Both the position numbers and the translations under genes were made by a program. A stretch of DNA of 13,396 nt from Phycisphaerales bacterium (GTDB taxonomy: Bacteria > Planctomycetota > Phycisphaerae > SM23-33): contig PMYM01000124.1 in the NCBI GenBank assembly GCA_003171235.1, positions 1-13,396 on the forward strand, written 5' to 3'. This document shows, one piece after another, positions 1 to 7,271 of the stretch. Position 1 is the stretch's first letter. Each line of letters opens with the position of its first letter. Under the pieces are notes generated by a model. That model was given only the letters and a program-made list of their open reading frames with translations. It was not told where the DNA came from and searched no databases.

Positions 1-7
1 GGATTGC

Positions 8-31
8 GCGAGCGGCCCAGCAGCCGCTCGC
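8..31 (-). terminator. Hairpin just downstream of the mtaB-like stop codon
   Basis: A perfect 9-bp GC-rich stem (8-16 with 23-31) encloses a 6-nt loop and begins 1 nt past the TAG stop at 33-35 on the minus strand. Its position suits transcript termination or 3'-end protection. The 7 bases left in the window after the stem are not T-rich, so it is not a classic intrinsic terminator as far as can be seen; the window edge cuts off the rest. Confidence 0.4.
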
Positions 32-32
32 C

Positions 33-1490
33 CTACGTTTCCTGACGGCCAGTAAGACCTGTTGGCGTCAGGCCGGTGATGCGGACGGCGACCAGCGAGC
101 GGGGCGGGGCGGCGGAAGGGAACTCTGCTTCCAGGTAGCGCTCTGTCAGGCCGTGGGCGATTCCCGGCGGGGTCTTTGGGCTGGGCAGTTCGACGACCAC
201 CTGCGCCACCTGGCCGATGAACTGGCGGCGATAGGCCAACGACAATTCCTGCTGGAGTTCTCGCAGGCGGCGGCAGCGCTGGCGCACGATCGCCCCGGCC
301 GGCCCCTCGCGCCGCCACTGCCAGGCCGGCGTGCCTGGCTGGGCGGAGAAGGGGAAGATGTGTATCCGGCTGAAGGCCGCCTGCCGGCAAATCTCCAGCG
401 TCGCTTCAAAATCCGTCTCATCTTCGCCGGGGAAGCCCACGATGACGTCGGTGGTGACGGCCGGATTTTCCAGCCGCCGGCCCAACCGCCGCACCGCCGC
501 CAGGAAATCGGCCGAGTCGTACTGGCGGTTCATGCGAGAGAGCACGCGGTCGCTGCCCGACTGGAGCGGCAGGTGGAAGTGGGGGAGGCAATTCTCATTT
601 CGCGCCGCCACCTCCACCAGTTCGTCGGAGACGTCGCCGGCGTCCAGGCTGGACAGGCGCAGGCGCCTCAGGCCGGGGACGCCGCAGAGCCTTTCCACCA
701 GGCTGGGCAACTGCGGCGGCGTTTGCCAATTCCGGCGGACGGCGGTGGGCTGGCCGTAGGCCCCCAGGAAAACGCCGCACAGGACGATCTCCGGAAAGCC
801 CGCGGCCACCAGGGCGGCGGCCTCGGCGAGAATTTGCTCTACAGGCCGCCAGTGGGGGTGTTTTCGGACGTGCGGAACAATACAATATGCGCAGAATGCA
901 TCGCAGCCATCCTGCACCTTCAGGAATGCCCGCTGGTGGCGGGGGAAGTCGCGGATGGGCCCCAGGGCGGGTTGCGAGCAGTTGACGTGGCAGGGGGGTT
1001 GTGGTGTAATTGATTCGGCGGCGATATTGCGGGAAGGCCCGGCGGCGGGCGCACCTGCCTTCATACATTCTTCATTCCTGGGAGCAACCAGGCCGCCGGC
1101 GGCGGCAGATGAGCAGTCAGCCCCGGCCAGGATTGTCTCTACGGCTTGTTCCATTGCGGCGACGATGTCCTGGTCGTGCCCTGCCAGGGTGAGGGCGGCG
1201 GCGCCGGCCTGCCAGGCGGCCCGGGCCAGGCTTGCCTGGTGCCGCGAGGCGGCGCAGCCCACGATCACCAGGCGGGCGGCGGGATTGCGGGCGGCGGCCC
1301 GGCGCACGGCCTGGCGGCTCTTGGCCAGGGCGGCCTGGGTGACGCAGCAGGTGTTGACGACCACCAGGTCGGCCGGTCGCGAAAGCTCGTCCCGGCGGTC
1401 CAGGCCGCGGTCCTGGAGCAGTTGGGAGATGGCCTGGCTGTCGTACTGGTTGACCTTGCAGCCCAGGGTGATGATGTGAAAACTCGGCAC
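33..1490 (-). CDS. mtaB: MtaB-type tRNA methylthiotransferase (radical SAM)
   Basis: Likely adds the methylthio group to N6-threonylcarbamoyladenosine at tRNA position 37 (t6A to ms2t6A), in the cytoplasm, using two 4Fe-4S clusters and SAM. From the GTG start it is 485 aa, slightly longer than usual for the family. The N-terminal UPF0004 domain has the first-cluster cysteines C11 (in GCKVNQYDS), C48 (NTCCVT) and C79 (VGCAAS). The radical-SAM CxxxCxxC is C196/C200/C203 (DGCDAFCAYC), followed by HFHLPLQSGSDR (about 304) and TDVIVGFPGE (about 347). A weak TRAM-like tail follows from about 420. GCKVNQ points to MtaB rather than MiaB or RimO. Start choice: GTG at 1488-1490 has AAGGA 6 nt upstream, whereas the only upstream in-frame ATG (1563-1565) overlaps a TATAAT box and has no ribosome site. 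Oddities: an Ala/Cys-containing linker of about 60 aa between the two domains, and RKHPHWR where the family usually has an RG-x-x-SR-like stretch. Confidence 0.88.
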   Translation of the reverse strand: MPSFHIITLGCKVNQYDSQAISQLLQDRGLDRRDELSRPADLVVVNTCCVTQAALAKSRQAVRRAAARNPAARLVIVGCAASRHQASLARAAWQAGAAALTLAGHDQDIVAAMEQAVETILAGADCSSAAAGGLVAPRNEECMKAGAPAAGPSRNIAAESITPQPPCHVNCSQPALGPIRDFPRHQRAFLKVQDGCDAFCAYCIVPHVRKHPHWRPVEQILAEAAALVAAGFPEIVLCGVFLGAYGQPTAVRRNWQTPPQLPSLVERLCGVPGLRRLRLSSLDAGDVSDELVEVAARNENCLPHFHLPLQSGSDRVLSRMNRQYDSADFLAAVRRLGRRLENPAVTTDVIVGFPGEDETDFEATLEICRQAAFSRIHIFPFSAQPGTPAWQWRREGPAGAIVRQRCRRLRELQQELSLAYRRQFIGQVAQVVVELPSPKTPPGIAHGLTERYLEAEFPSAAPPRSLVAVRITGLTPTGLTGRQET

Positions 1491-1529
1491 CGGCGATCCT
1501 TGGAAAGATCGCTCCGGCAGATATTCCTC

Positions 1530-1558
1530 TTGAACGCTGCCGGGGCGGCGAATACAAA
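1530..1558 (+). promoter_or_regulatory. Candidate sigma70-type promoter for the pilM operon
   Basis: TTGAAC (1530-1535) and TACAAA (1553-1558) are separated by 17 nt; each matches the consensus at 4 of 6 positions. Transcription would start near 1565, giving a leader of about 95 nt before pilM. This is pattern matching only, and sigma factor preference in this organism is unknown. Confidence 0.4.
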
Positions 1559-1563
1559 GGCTC

Positions 1564-1569
1564 ATTATA
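1564..1569 (-). promoter_or_regulatory. Candidate -10 box (TATAAT) for mtaB, minus strand
   Basis: A perfect TATAAT reads on the minus strand at 1569 to 1564. No good -35 is seen 16-17 nt upstream (TTCTGC at 16 nt is weak). A start near 1557 would give a leader of about 65 nt to the GTG at 1490. It would also leave the upstream ATG at 1563-1565 outside the transcript, which supports the shorter MtaB. Confidence 0.45.
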
Positions 1570-1623
1570 TGGGCCGGCAGGGCTCGCAGAAGGGCATAGT
1601 TTGCCGGGCACAGGCCAGGTCAT

Positions 1624-1644
1624 TGCGCCCCCGACACGGGCGCA
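1624..1644 (+). promoter_or_regulatory. Leader hairpin directly upstream of the pilM ribosome binding site
   Basis: TGCGCCC (1624-1630) pairs perfectly with GGGCGCA (1638-1644) around a 7-nt loop. The stem ends 2 nt before the AGAGGA Shine-Dalgarno (1647-1652). It could influence ribosome access or mRNA stability; no ligand or protein binding is implied. Confidence 0.3.
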
Positions 1645-1659
1645 GCAGAGGATGAGTGC

Positions 1660-3672
1660 ATGGCTACACTTAAGACCGTCTGGGGCATTGACATCGGACA
1701 GTGTGCCCTCAAGGCCCTCAAGCTTCGCTTTGTCGAGGACCAGCTTCGCCTGGAGGCCTTCGACATAATCGAACACCCCAAGGTGCTGACCCAGCCGGAC
1801 GCCGACAAGCCTCGGCTGATCCGCCTGGCGCTGGAGCAGTTCCTGGCCCGCAACAACGTCGAGGACTCGCTGGTGGTGGTCTCGGCGCCGGGGCAGACGG
1901 GCTTCACGCGCTTCGTCAAGCTGCCGCCGGTGGAGGAAAAGCAGATCCCCGAGATCGTGCGCTTCGAGGCCGAGCAACAGATCCCCTTCAACATCAACGA
2001 CGTCATCTGGCGCTGGCAGGCGTTCCACGACCCCGACAGCCCGGACGTGGAGGTGGGCATCTTCGCCATGAAGCGCACCGACGTGACGGCGGTGCTGGAC
2101 CGCTACGCCGAGGCCGGCATCAGCGTGGACATCGTGCAGATGGCGCCGCTGGCCCTGTACAACTTCCTGTCCTACGACGACCAGCAGGCCCCCGACGGCG
2201 CCACCCTGCTGGTGGACATCGGGGCGGACAAGACCGACCTGGTCATTGCCGACGGCAGCCGCATCTGGACCCGCACCCTGCAACTGGGCGGCAACAACTT
2301 CACCGAGTCCCTGGTCAAGGCCTTCAAGCTCAGTTTCGGCAAGGCCGAGAAGCTCAAGCGGATGGCGGCCACCAACAAGCATGCCCGGCACATCTTCCAG
2401 GCCATGCGCCCGGTCTTCGCCGAGCTGGTGCAGGAGATTCAGCGTTCCATCGGCTACTACAGCAGCCTGCACCGCGAGAGCCGCTTCAAGAAAGTGGTGG
2501 GGCTGGGCAACGGCTTCCGCCTGCCCGGGCTGCAGAAGTTCCTGGAGCAGAACCTGGGCATACCGGTTTCGCGGATAGACAGCTTCAACAAGTTGTCGCC
2601 CTCGGCCGTGGCCAACGCCCCGGCCCTGACGGAGAACGTGCTGAGCTTCGCCGTTGCCTACGGGTTGGCGCTGCAGGGGCTGGAGCTGACCCGCATCCGC
2701 ACCAACCTGCTGCCCCAGGAAATCAGCAGCCAGCGCCACTGGTCGGCCAAGCAGCCCTGGTTCGCGGCGGCGGCCCTGCTGGCCATCACCTGCTGCGGCG
2801 GCGTGCTCTGGGGCATGTACCGGGACAAGTCGTACCTGGAGGGGGACACCCGGCTGACCGAGGTGCAAGCCGTCATCAAAAAGTATGGCCCGCTGGTGCA
2901 GATTTTTAACGAGATCAAGGGCAAGGACCTGGCCGAGGAGCAGAAGGCCGCCCAGTATTTCCGCTTGCTGGCGGATCGCCAGACCTGGCCGGTGATCGAC
3001 CAGGTGGTCAGCAACGGCTTCCTGCGCGCGATTGACCCGCGTCAGCAGGGCCTGCTGCGGGCGGAGAAACTGGCGGAGCTGAAGGCCATTCCGCGCGAAA
3101 AGCGGCGGGTGATCGTGATGGAATCGCAGAAGCAGGTATGGATGGACGATCTTTCCAAGGTCACCGCGGCCGACATAATGTCGCACGATGGCGGGGCCTC
3201 CGGGGGTGCGCCCATGGCGATGTTTATGCCGGGCATGACCGGGGCGCCCGGCGCCCCTGCCGCCACCACCGCCCCCGCCATGCGCGGATACATCCTGTAT
3301 ATCCGGGGCAGCACGCCCATGAATCGCGATCAGGCAATCGACCTGATCCAGCAATTCCGCGACCGCGTCTGGGAGGCCGCCAAGGACTACCCCGCCCAGA
3401 TTTCCATTGAGCAGGCGGGAATATCCATTCTGCCCGCCGCCGGCGTCGAAGGCAGGCCGGCGGGAATGGCCGCCGGCTTCCCCGGCCCCGAAGCCATGGG
3501 CACCCCCGGGGCGCCCGGCGCGCCCGACGCCAAAAACCTCGACAGCCTGACCGGCGAGCCGGTGGCGAATGACACGCACTTCGTCGTGGGCTGGGCGGTG
3601 GCCGTCAAAGGCGAAGGCCCGCCCGAGCAGGTCTACAAAGCCCTGACCGCTCAGACCGGAGGTGCCAAGTGA
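1660..3672 (+). CDS. pilM: PilM-type actin-like protein fused to a PilN-like membrane/periplasmic part
   Basis: A cytoplasmic actin-like ATPase-fold protein of the type IV pilus/type II secretion inner-membrane platform. Residues 1-345 are PilM-like: phosphate-1 loop GIDIGQCALKAL (9-20), phosphate-2 LLVDIGADKTDLVI (183-196) and an adenosine-type segment (279-300, VVGLGNGFRLPG). Right after this comes RTNLLP (347-352), resembling the INLLP peptide with which separate PilN proteins begin and which binds PilM. Then follow one hydrophobic segment (about 367-386), a periplasmic helical region with FRLLADRQTWPVIDQVV (434-450), and a ferredoxin-like segment (541-592 and 638-652) interrupted by Gly/Pro/Ala-rich linkers (511-540, 595-625). 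At 670 aa it is about twice the length of typical PilM, consistent with PilM plus PilN. The ATG has AGAGGA 7 nt upstream. It is the first gene of the operon; its TGA overlaps the next gene's GTG. PilM identity is strong; the PilN assignment is inferred from RTNLLP and topology. Confidence 0.9.
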   Translation: MATLKTVWGIDIGQCALKALKLRFVEDQLRLEAFDIIEHPKVLTQPDADKPRLIRLALEQFLARNNVEDSLVVVSAPGQTGFTRFVKLPPVEEKQIPEIVRFEAEQQIPFNINDVIWRWQAFHDPDSPDVEVGIFAMKRTDVTAVLDRYAEAGISVDIVQMAPLALYNFLSYDDQQAPDGATLLVDIGADKTDLVIADGSRIWTRTLQLGGNNFTESLVKAFKLSFGKAEKLKRMAATNKHARHIFQAMRPVFAELVQEIQRSIGYYSSLHRESRFKKVVGLGNGFRLPGLQKFLEQNLGIPVSRIDSFNKLSPSAVANAPALTENVLSFAVAYGLALQGLELTRIRTNLLPQEISSQRHWSAKQPWFAAAALLAITCCGGVLWGMYRDKSYLEGDTRLTEVQAVIKKYGPLVQIFNEIKGKDLAEEQKAAQYFRLLADRQTWPVIDQVVSNGFLRAIDPRQQGLLRAEKLAELKAIPREKRRVIVMESQKQVWMDDLSKVTAADIMSHDGGASGGAPMAMFMPGMTGAPGAPAATTAPAMRGYILYIRGSTPMNRDQAIDLIQQFRDRVWEAAKDYPAQISIEQAGISILPAAGVEGRPAGMAAGFPGPEAMGTPGAPGAPDAKNLDSLTGEPVANDTHFVVGWAVAVKGEGPPEQVYKALTAQTGGAK

Positions 3673-5183
3673 GATTCTTCCGCGAAAACATGTTCCTGGT
3701 GGTGCTGGTGGGCGTGGTGTTGGTGGCGGGAGGCCTGCAAGTGGCCATCGCCATGAAGTTCTCCTGGCAGACCGATGAGAGCGTGGCCAAGCGCCTGAGT
3801 CTGAATGAGGAACTGAAGAAGCTGGCCCAGTCCAAGGTGAATGCCGAGGTTGTCGCCGCCGCCCAAGGCCGCCTCAAGGCCGCCCAGGAGGGCGTGCAAA
3901 CCCTGGCCGACGATTTTGTCAAGCTTAGCCGGAGCAACTATCCCATCCTCAGTGCCGACGTCGGCGGCAAGACGCTCGACGCTTACCCCGTGGGCGCCGA
4001 CGATCGCACCCGCAGCATCCTCCTGCTCAAGGTGCCGGACATCTACGACAAGCAGGTCCAGCAACTGGTGGCGAGGCTGGATGCCACCGACCAGCCCACG
4101 GAGGAGGAGATCAGGGAAGAGGCTGCGCGGCTGGCCGCCATATCGGGCACGGCCACCAGCGGTCCGGCGGACCTGGGCACGTCGCTGCTCACGGGGCGTT
4201 ACCCCGGCGCTGCCGGCGACGATCGGGCCCTGCGCAACACCGTCTGGGCTTGCAGCCGCAAGGGCCAGATCTACGCCAACCAGCAGTCGATGTATGCCGT
4301 TCCCCGGACCGGCGACAAGTACAGCGAAGACGAACTTTGGATGGCCCACCTGGCCCTGTGGGTGCAGCGGGACATCGTCGAGGCCATTCGCCAGGCCAAC
4401 CAGGAGGCCCTGCGGGAGTTGCCCGCCACCGAAGAGAGCGGCGTGGCGGTTTCGGCCGTCAAGCGGCTGGTGCGGGTCAACCTGCTGGGCTACGCCATGA
4501 GCGGCGGCGCCGAGGCGGGCCCGGGCGGTCCGGCCGGCCCAGCGGCGGGCGCCGCTGCCGGCATGCGCATGAGTTATGTCGCCCTGGCCGGCGGCGGAGG
4601 GCGCTACGACAGCAACCCCAGCATTGAAGCCCGGCTGACCGGACGAACCTGCAACCCGCTGTATGACGTGGTGCATTACGAGTTCACCGTGGTCATGTCC
4701 ACCCGGCAGCTGCGGACGCTGATAGAAAAACTGTACGACCAGAACCTCCACACCGTCCTCAACCAGACCATCATGCCGGTGGGCGCGTCGGTGGTCAGCG
4801 GAGGCGGTCCGGGCGGGATGCCGGGCGGCTCGGCCATGGCCATCGCGGCAAATCCGGCCAGTGCGGCGGAACGCTACTACTACGGCACCGAACCGGTGAT
4901 GGAAATAACCCTCACCTGCGAACTGCTGATGGCGGCGGAATGGACCCGCGGCCGATTTGACCCCAAGACACAGAAATGGGACGAGCCCGTCAAAGATGGG
5001 CAGCATTATCCGCCGCTGATGCCGCCCAAGATGCTGGGCATGTTGCGCGATCGCGATCCGAAGGCCTTGCGCGACGCTGACCTGAAGCGGGCGCTCGCCA
5101 CCTCAGCCGGTCCCGGACCCGGTGGACCGCCGATGGGCCCGCTGCCGAGCAAGAAAGTCAACCCGGCCGTGAACAACAAATAG
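3669..5183 (+). CDS. PilO-like single-pass inner-membrane protein of the pilus/secretion platform
   Basis: 504 aa. It starts at GTG 3669, overlapping the TGA of pilM (GTGA), with GGAGGT 5 nt upstream, so translation is probably coupled. A short cytoplasmic N-terminus (MRFFREN) and a TM helix (about 9-28) are followed by a charged helical, probably coiled-coil region (about 36-88), matching the TM plus coiled coil of PilO. Residues 333-420 (YDVVHYEFTVVMSTRQLRTLIEKL, then after a Gly-rich loop VMEITLTCELLMAAEW) resemble the ferredoxin-like fold of PilO. Unlike ordinary PilO (about 200 aa), it has an extra middle region (about 100-280), Gly/Pro-rich linkers (281-299, 376-390) and a Pro-rich C-terminal tail. 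A role aligning the inner platform with the secretin is inferred from topology and operon position; no catalytic motif is seen. Confidence 0.75.
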   Translation: MRFFRENMFLVVLVGVVLVAGGLQVAIAMKFSWQTDESVAKRLSLNEELKKLAQSKVNAEVVAAAQGRLKAAQEGVQTLADDFVKLSRSNYPILSADVGGKTLDAYPVGADDRTRSILLLKVPDIYDKQVQQLVARLDATDQPTEEEIREEAARLAAISGTATSGPADLGTSLLTGRYPGAAGDDRALRNTVWACSRKGQIYANQQSMYAVPRTGDKYSEDELWMAHLALWVQRDIVEAIRQANQEALRELPATEESGVAVSAVKRLVRVNLLGYAMSGGAEAGPGGPAGPAAGAAAGMRMSYVALAGGGGRYDSNPSIEARLTGRTCNPLYDVVHYEFTVVMSTRQLRTLIEKLYDQNLHTVLNQTIMPVGASVVSGGGPGGMPGGSAMAIAANPASAAERYYYGTEPVMEITLTCELLMAAEWTRGRFDPKTQKWDEPVKDGQHYPPLMPPKMLGMLRDRDPKALRDADLKRALATSAGPGPGGPPMGPLPSKKVNPAVNNK

Positions 5184-5219
5184 AAAGTTTCTGCCTGCCG
5201 AAAGGACGGTTGTCCCGCT

Positions 5220-5235
5220 CGGGCCGCTGGGCCCG
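5220..5235 (+). promoter_or_regulatory. Short GC hairpin before the ribosome binding site of the third operon gene
   Basis: CGGGCC (5220-5225) and GGCCCG (5230-5235) form a perfect 6-bp stem with a 4-nt loop, ending 3 nt before the AAGGAG Shine-Dalgarno (5239-5244). It occupies the 70-nt gap between the second and third genes. A role in modulating translation or mRNA processing is possible, but chance is not excluded in such GC-rich DNA. Confidence 0.25.
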
Positions 5236-5253
5236 GCGAAGGAGCGGCAATAT

Positions 5254-7218
5254 ATGGCTAAGACAGACCGGAATAATTTCTTGAAGCAGCACGTGGAGAA
5301 GTTGGTCGTGGCTGCAGCGGCCCTGGCGATGATCATCGTGGTCGTTCACTGGGTCATCTCCAGCTCTCGAAGCATAGAGTTGACGCCCCCTTCGGGAGTG
5401 CCGCTGGACAAGCCGGCTTACTCTCCCAACGAGGTTGACGACGCGCTGGCGAAAATGGCCAGAGATGTGGAGATTCGTCTTCAGAACGTGACCCCCAGCA
5501 CCCAGCCGGTGCCGCCCTATGCCAAGGCTTTCTCCGTCCTGGCCAAGCAGCCGCTGGCCTCCCCGGATTCGACCATGATCGCCCTGAATCTTCCTCCGAC
5601 CGGGGCTCCAAGCCCGCCCCTGGACGAGCATTGGGCCCCCTGGGGGCCGGGCGGCTTGCCGGTGCGCCCGGACTCGCCCATTTCGCCCACCAAGATGGAC
5701 CTGACCCAACTGGCTGCCGCTTTGAACCAGGTCGCCCCCAAGCCGCCGCAGGTGATCATTGTCCAGGAGGTAATCGCGGCGCCGGCCCAGGCAGCGGCGA
5801 TTCCGCCCACTGGGGCGCCGGCCCCAGCCGCCGGCGCGCAATTCGAATACAAGGAAGTGCTCGTCGCCCACCTCTGCGGCATTTATGAATTTGCCCAGGC
5901 CCAGGCCAAGGTCCAGGAGGAACTCAAGAAGGCCTACCTGGCCGGGCTGTCATTCGTCTATCTGAACGTGGAGGTCGAGCGGAAGGATATGCTGCCCAAC
6001 GGGCAGTGGGGCCCGCCGGTCGCCATTTCACGCGAGCGCATGCCTCTGCCGACCAGCATGCCCACGGTGCCGCCGGTGGAGGCCAGGAATTTGCCGCAGG
6101 TGTATGAGGCGGTTCGCCAATTGAGCGATCCGGCCTGGCAGAAGGAGATCGTGGAGCCGAGCTGGTACTCCATCATGTATCCCAACCGCCAGTGGGGCAG
6201 TTGGTGCGTGGAGGGGCACAAGCCGCACACCGCCGTAAGCGACATTCCCGACACCGGCGGATCCGTTTCCCCGCCGACTCCGTCCTTCCCGACCCCAAGC
6301 TCGCCCACGCCCGGCTCGGCGGGTCCGGGAGCCCCCGGCATGCCCGGCTCACGCGAGGAAATAGAGGCCGCCCGGAGAAGGGCGATGATGGCGGATATGG
6401 GAATAGGCCCAGGCGCCGCCCCGCCTCCGCGCCTTGGCCCGGCCGCTCCCGCCCCGCCCCCGGCAGGCTTGCCGGCGACGCCTTCCCCGGCCGCCGCCGC
6501 CGCCGCCCCCAAGCCCGTCCCCGTGCCCTCCTGGCAGGCACAGTTGAACAGCGGCGCCGTGGAATATTGGGCGCATGACACCCGCGTGCTGGCGGGCGCC
6601 TACTATCAATACCGGGTGCGACTGGCCCTGCTTAACCCGATGCTGGGGCGAAACCGTGAACTTTCCAGCGAGGCCGACGCCAAGACCATAGCCTTGCTGA
6701 CCCCCTGGTCGGACTGGTCGGCCAAGACCCTGGCCCCGCGATCCACCCTAATCTTCCTGGTCGGCTCTGACGGCACCAACGTCCGCCTCGAGGTCTTCAC
6801 CAAGAAGTGGGGACAGATGACCAGGAAGGAATTCATGGTGCGCCGCGGCGAAGCCATCGGCCAGGACAACGTCGAGAAGGAACTCCAGCCGCTGGAAGGG
6901 GGGGATTTCAAGAAAGTGAAGGTTGATTTCCGTACCGGCGCCGTGGCCGTGGACTTCGACTTCGAGAAGAAGATTATCAAGAACGGCATTCCGCTGGTTA
7001 CTACCGAGATGATTTATCTGGAGCCTGACGGCCGGTTGTCCTCGCGCATTTACGACATCGATCAGAGCAGTCAAATACTGAAGGATATGAGAGCCCTGGT
7101 GGTTGAGCCCGCGACGGTCAGGCCGGTGACGCCGCCGCCGCGCCCGACCACCCGGGCGACGCCGCCGCCGCCCTCCCCGCGCCCACCCGGGCCGCCGGGG
7201 CCGGTGCGGCCGTTCTAG
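5254..7218 (+). CDS. Unrecognised single-pass, Pro-rich envelope protein in the PilP/GspC position
   Basis: 654 aa; the ATG has AAGGAG 9 nt upstream. A basic N-terminus (MAKTDRNNFLKQHVEK) precedes one TM helix (about 17-36), and the rest should be periplasmic. Residues 37-335 form a first region with a partly helical segment (196-245, FEYKEVLVAHLCGIYEFAQAQ). A Pro/Ala/Ser/Gly-rich linker follows (about 335-425, with PTPS-type repeats). A second, probably beta-rich domain (433-612) contains VEYWAHDTRVLAGAYYQYRVR, suggestive of a fibronectin-like or similar beta fold, and NPMLGR. The last 35 residues are almost all Pro, Arg, Gly and Thr. The gene sits between the PilO-like gene and the secretin, where PilP (pili) or GspC (type II secretion) would lie. 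A role linking the inner platform to the secretin is inferred from position and topology alone. There is no lipobox, unlike classical PilP. Confidence 0.8.
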   Translation: MAKTDRNNFLKQHVEKLVVAAAALAMIIVVVHWVISSSRSIELTPPSGVPLDKPAYSPNEVDDALAKMARDVEIRLQNVTPSTQPVPPYAKAFSVLAKQPLASPDSTMIALNLPPTGAPSPPLDEHWAPWGPGGLPVRPDSPISPTKMDLTQLAAALNQVAPKPPQVIIVQEVIAAPAQAAAIPPTGAPAPAAGAQFEYKEVLVAHLCGIYEFAQAQAKVQEELKKAYLAGLSFVYLNVEVERKDMLPNGQWGPPVAISRERMPLPTSMPTVPPVEARNLPQVYEAVRQLSDPAWQKEIVEPSWYSIMYPNRQWGSWCVEGHKPHTAVSDIPDTGGSVSPPTPSFPTPSSPTPGSAGPGAPGMPGSREEIEAARRRAMMADMGIGPGAAPPPRLGPAAPAPPPAGLPATPSPAAAAAAPKPVPVPSWQAQLNSGAVEYWAHDTRVLAGAYYQYRVRLALLNPMLGRNRELSSEADAKTIALLTPWSDWSAKTLAPRSTLIFLVGSDGTNVRLEVFTKKWGQMTRKEFMVRRGEAIGQDNVEKELQPLEGGDFKKVKVDFRTGAVAVDFDFEKKIIKNGIPLVTTEMIYLEPDGRLSSRIYDIDQSSQILKDMRALVVEPATVRPVTPPPRPTTRATPPPPSPRPPGPPGPVRPF

Positions 7219-7230
7219 GAATGGCCCAAG

Positions 7231-7271
7231 CATGACAAGTTCCAAAATCCCGCCGATTTTGGACTTGCATG
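7231..7271 (+). other. Long hairpin in the 283-nt gap between the third operon gene and the secretin gene
   Basis: A 17-bp stem with two single-base bulges begins 12 nt after the preceding stop. CATG, CAAG and TCCAAAATC (7231-7249, with A7235 and T7240 bulged) pair with GATTTTGGA, CTTG and CATG (7255-7271) around a 5-nt loop. No T-run follows, so it is not a standard intrinsic terminator. It may act as a partial terminator, an mRNA 3'-stabiliser or an RNase processing site, or be a small palindromic repeat. Its AT-rich core stands out from the surroundings. Confidence 0.55.

Noticed and set aside
153..1013. 286-codon open frame on the plus strand opposite mtaB
   Set aside because: Antisense to a gene with clear catalytic motifs; no ribosome site or recognised motif of its own.
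1491..1565. N-terminal extension of MtaB from the ATG at 1565
   Set aside because: The ATG overlaps a TATAAT box, has no Shine-Dalgarno, and the added 25 residues precede the point where MtaB proteins normally begin; the GTG at 1490 has a well-placed AAGGA.
1117..3579. 820-codon open frame on the minus strand opposite pilM and part of mtaB
   Set aside because: It overlaps pilM almost fully in antisense, crosses the divergent promoter region, and has shadow-type composition with no domain.
3651..5006. 451-codon minus-strand frame opposite the PilO-like gene
   Set aside because: Shadow of a gene with TM, coiled coil and a perfect coupled start; His/Gly/Ala-rich and without motifs.
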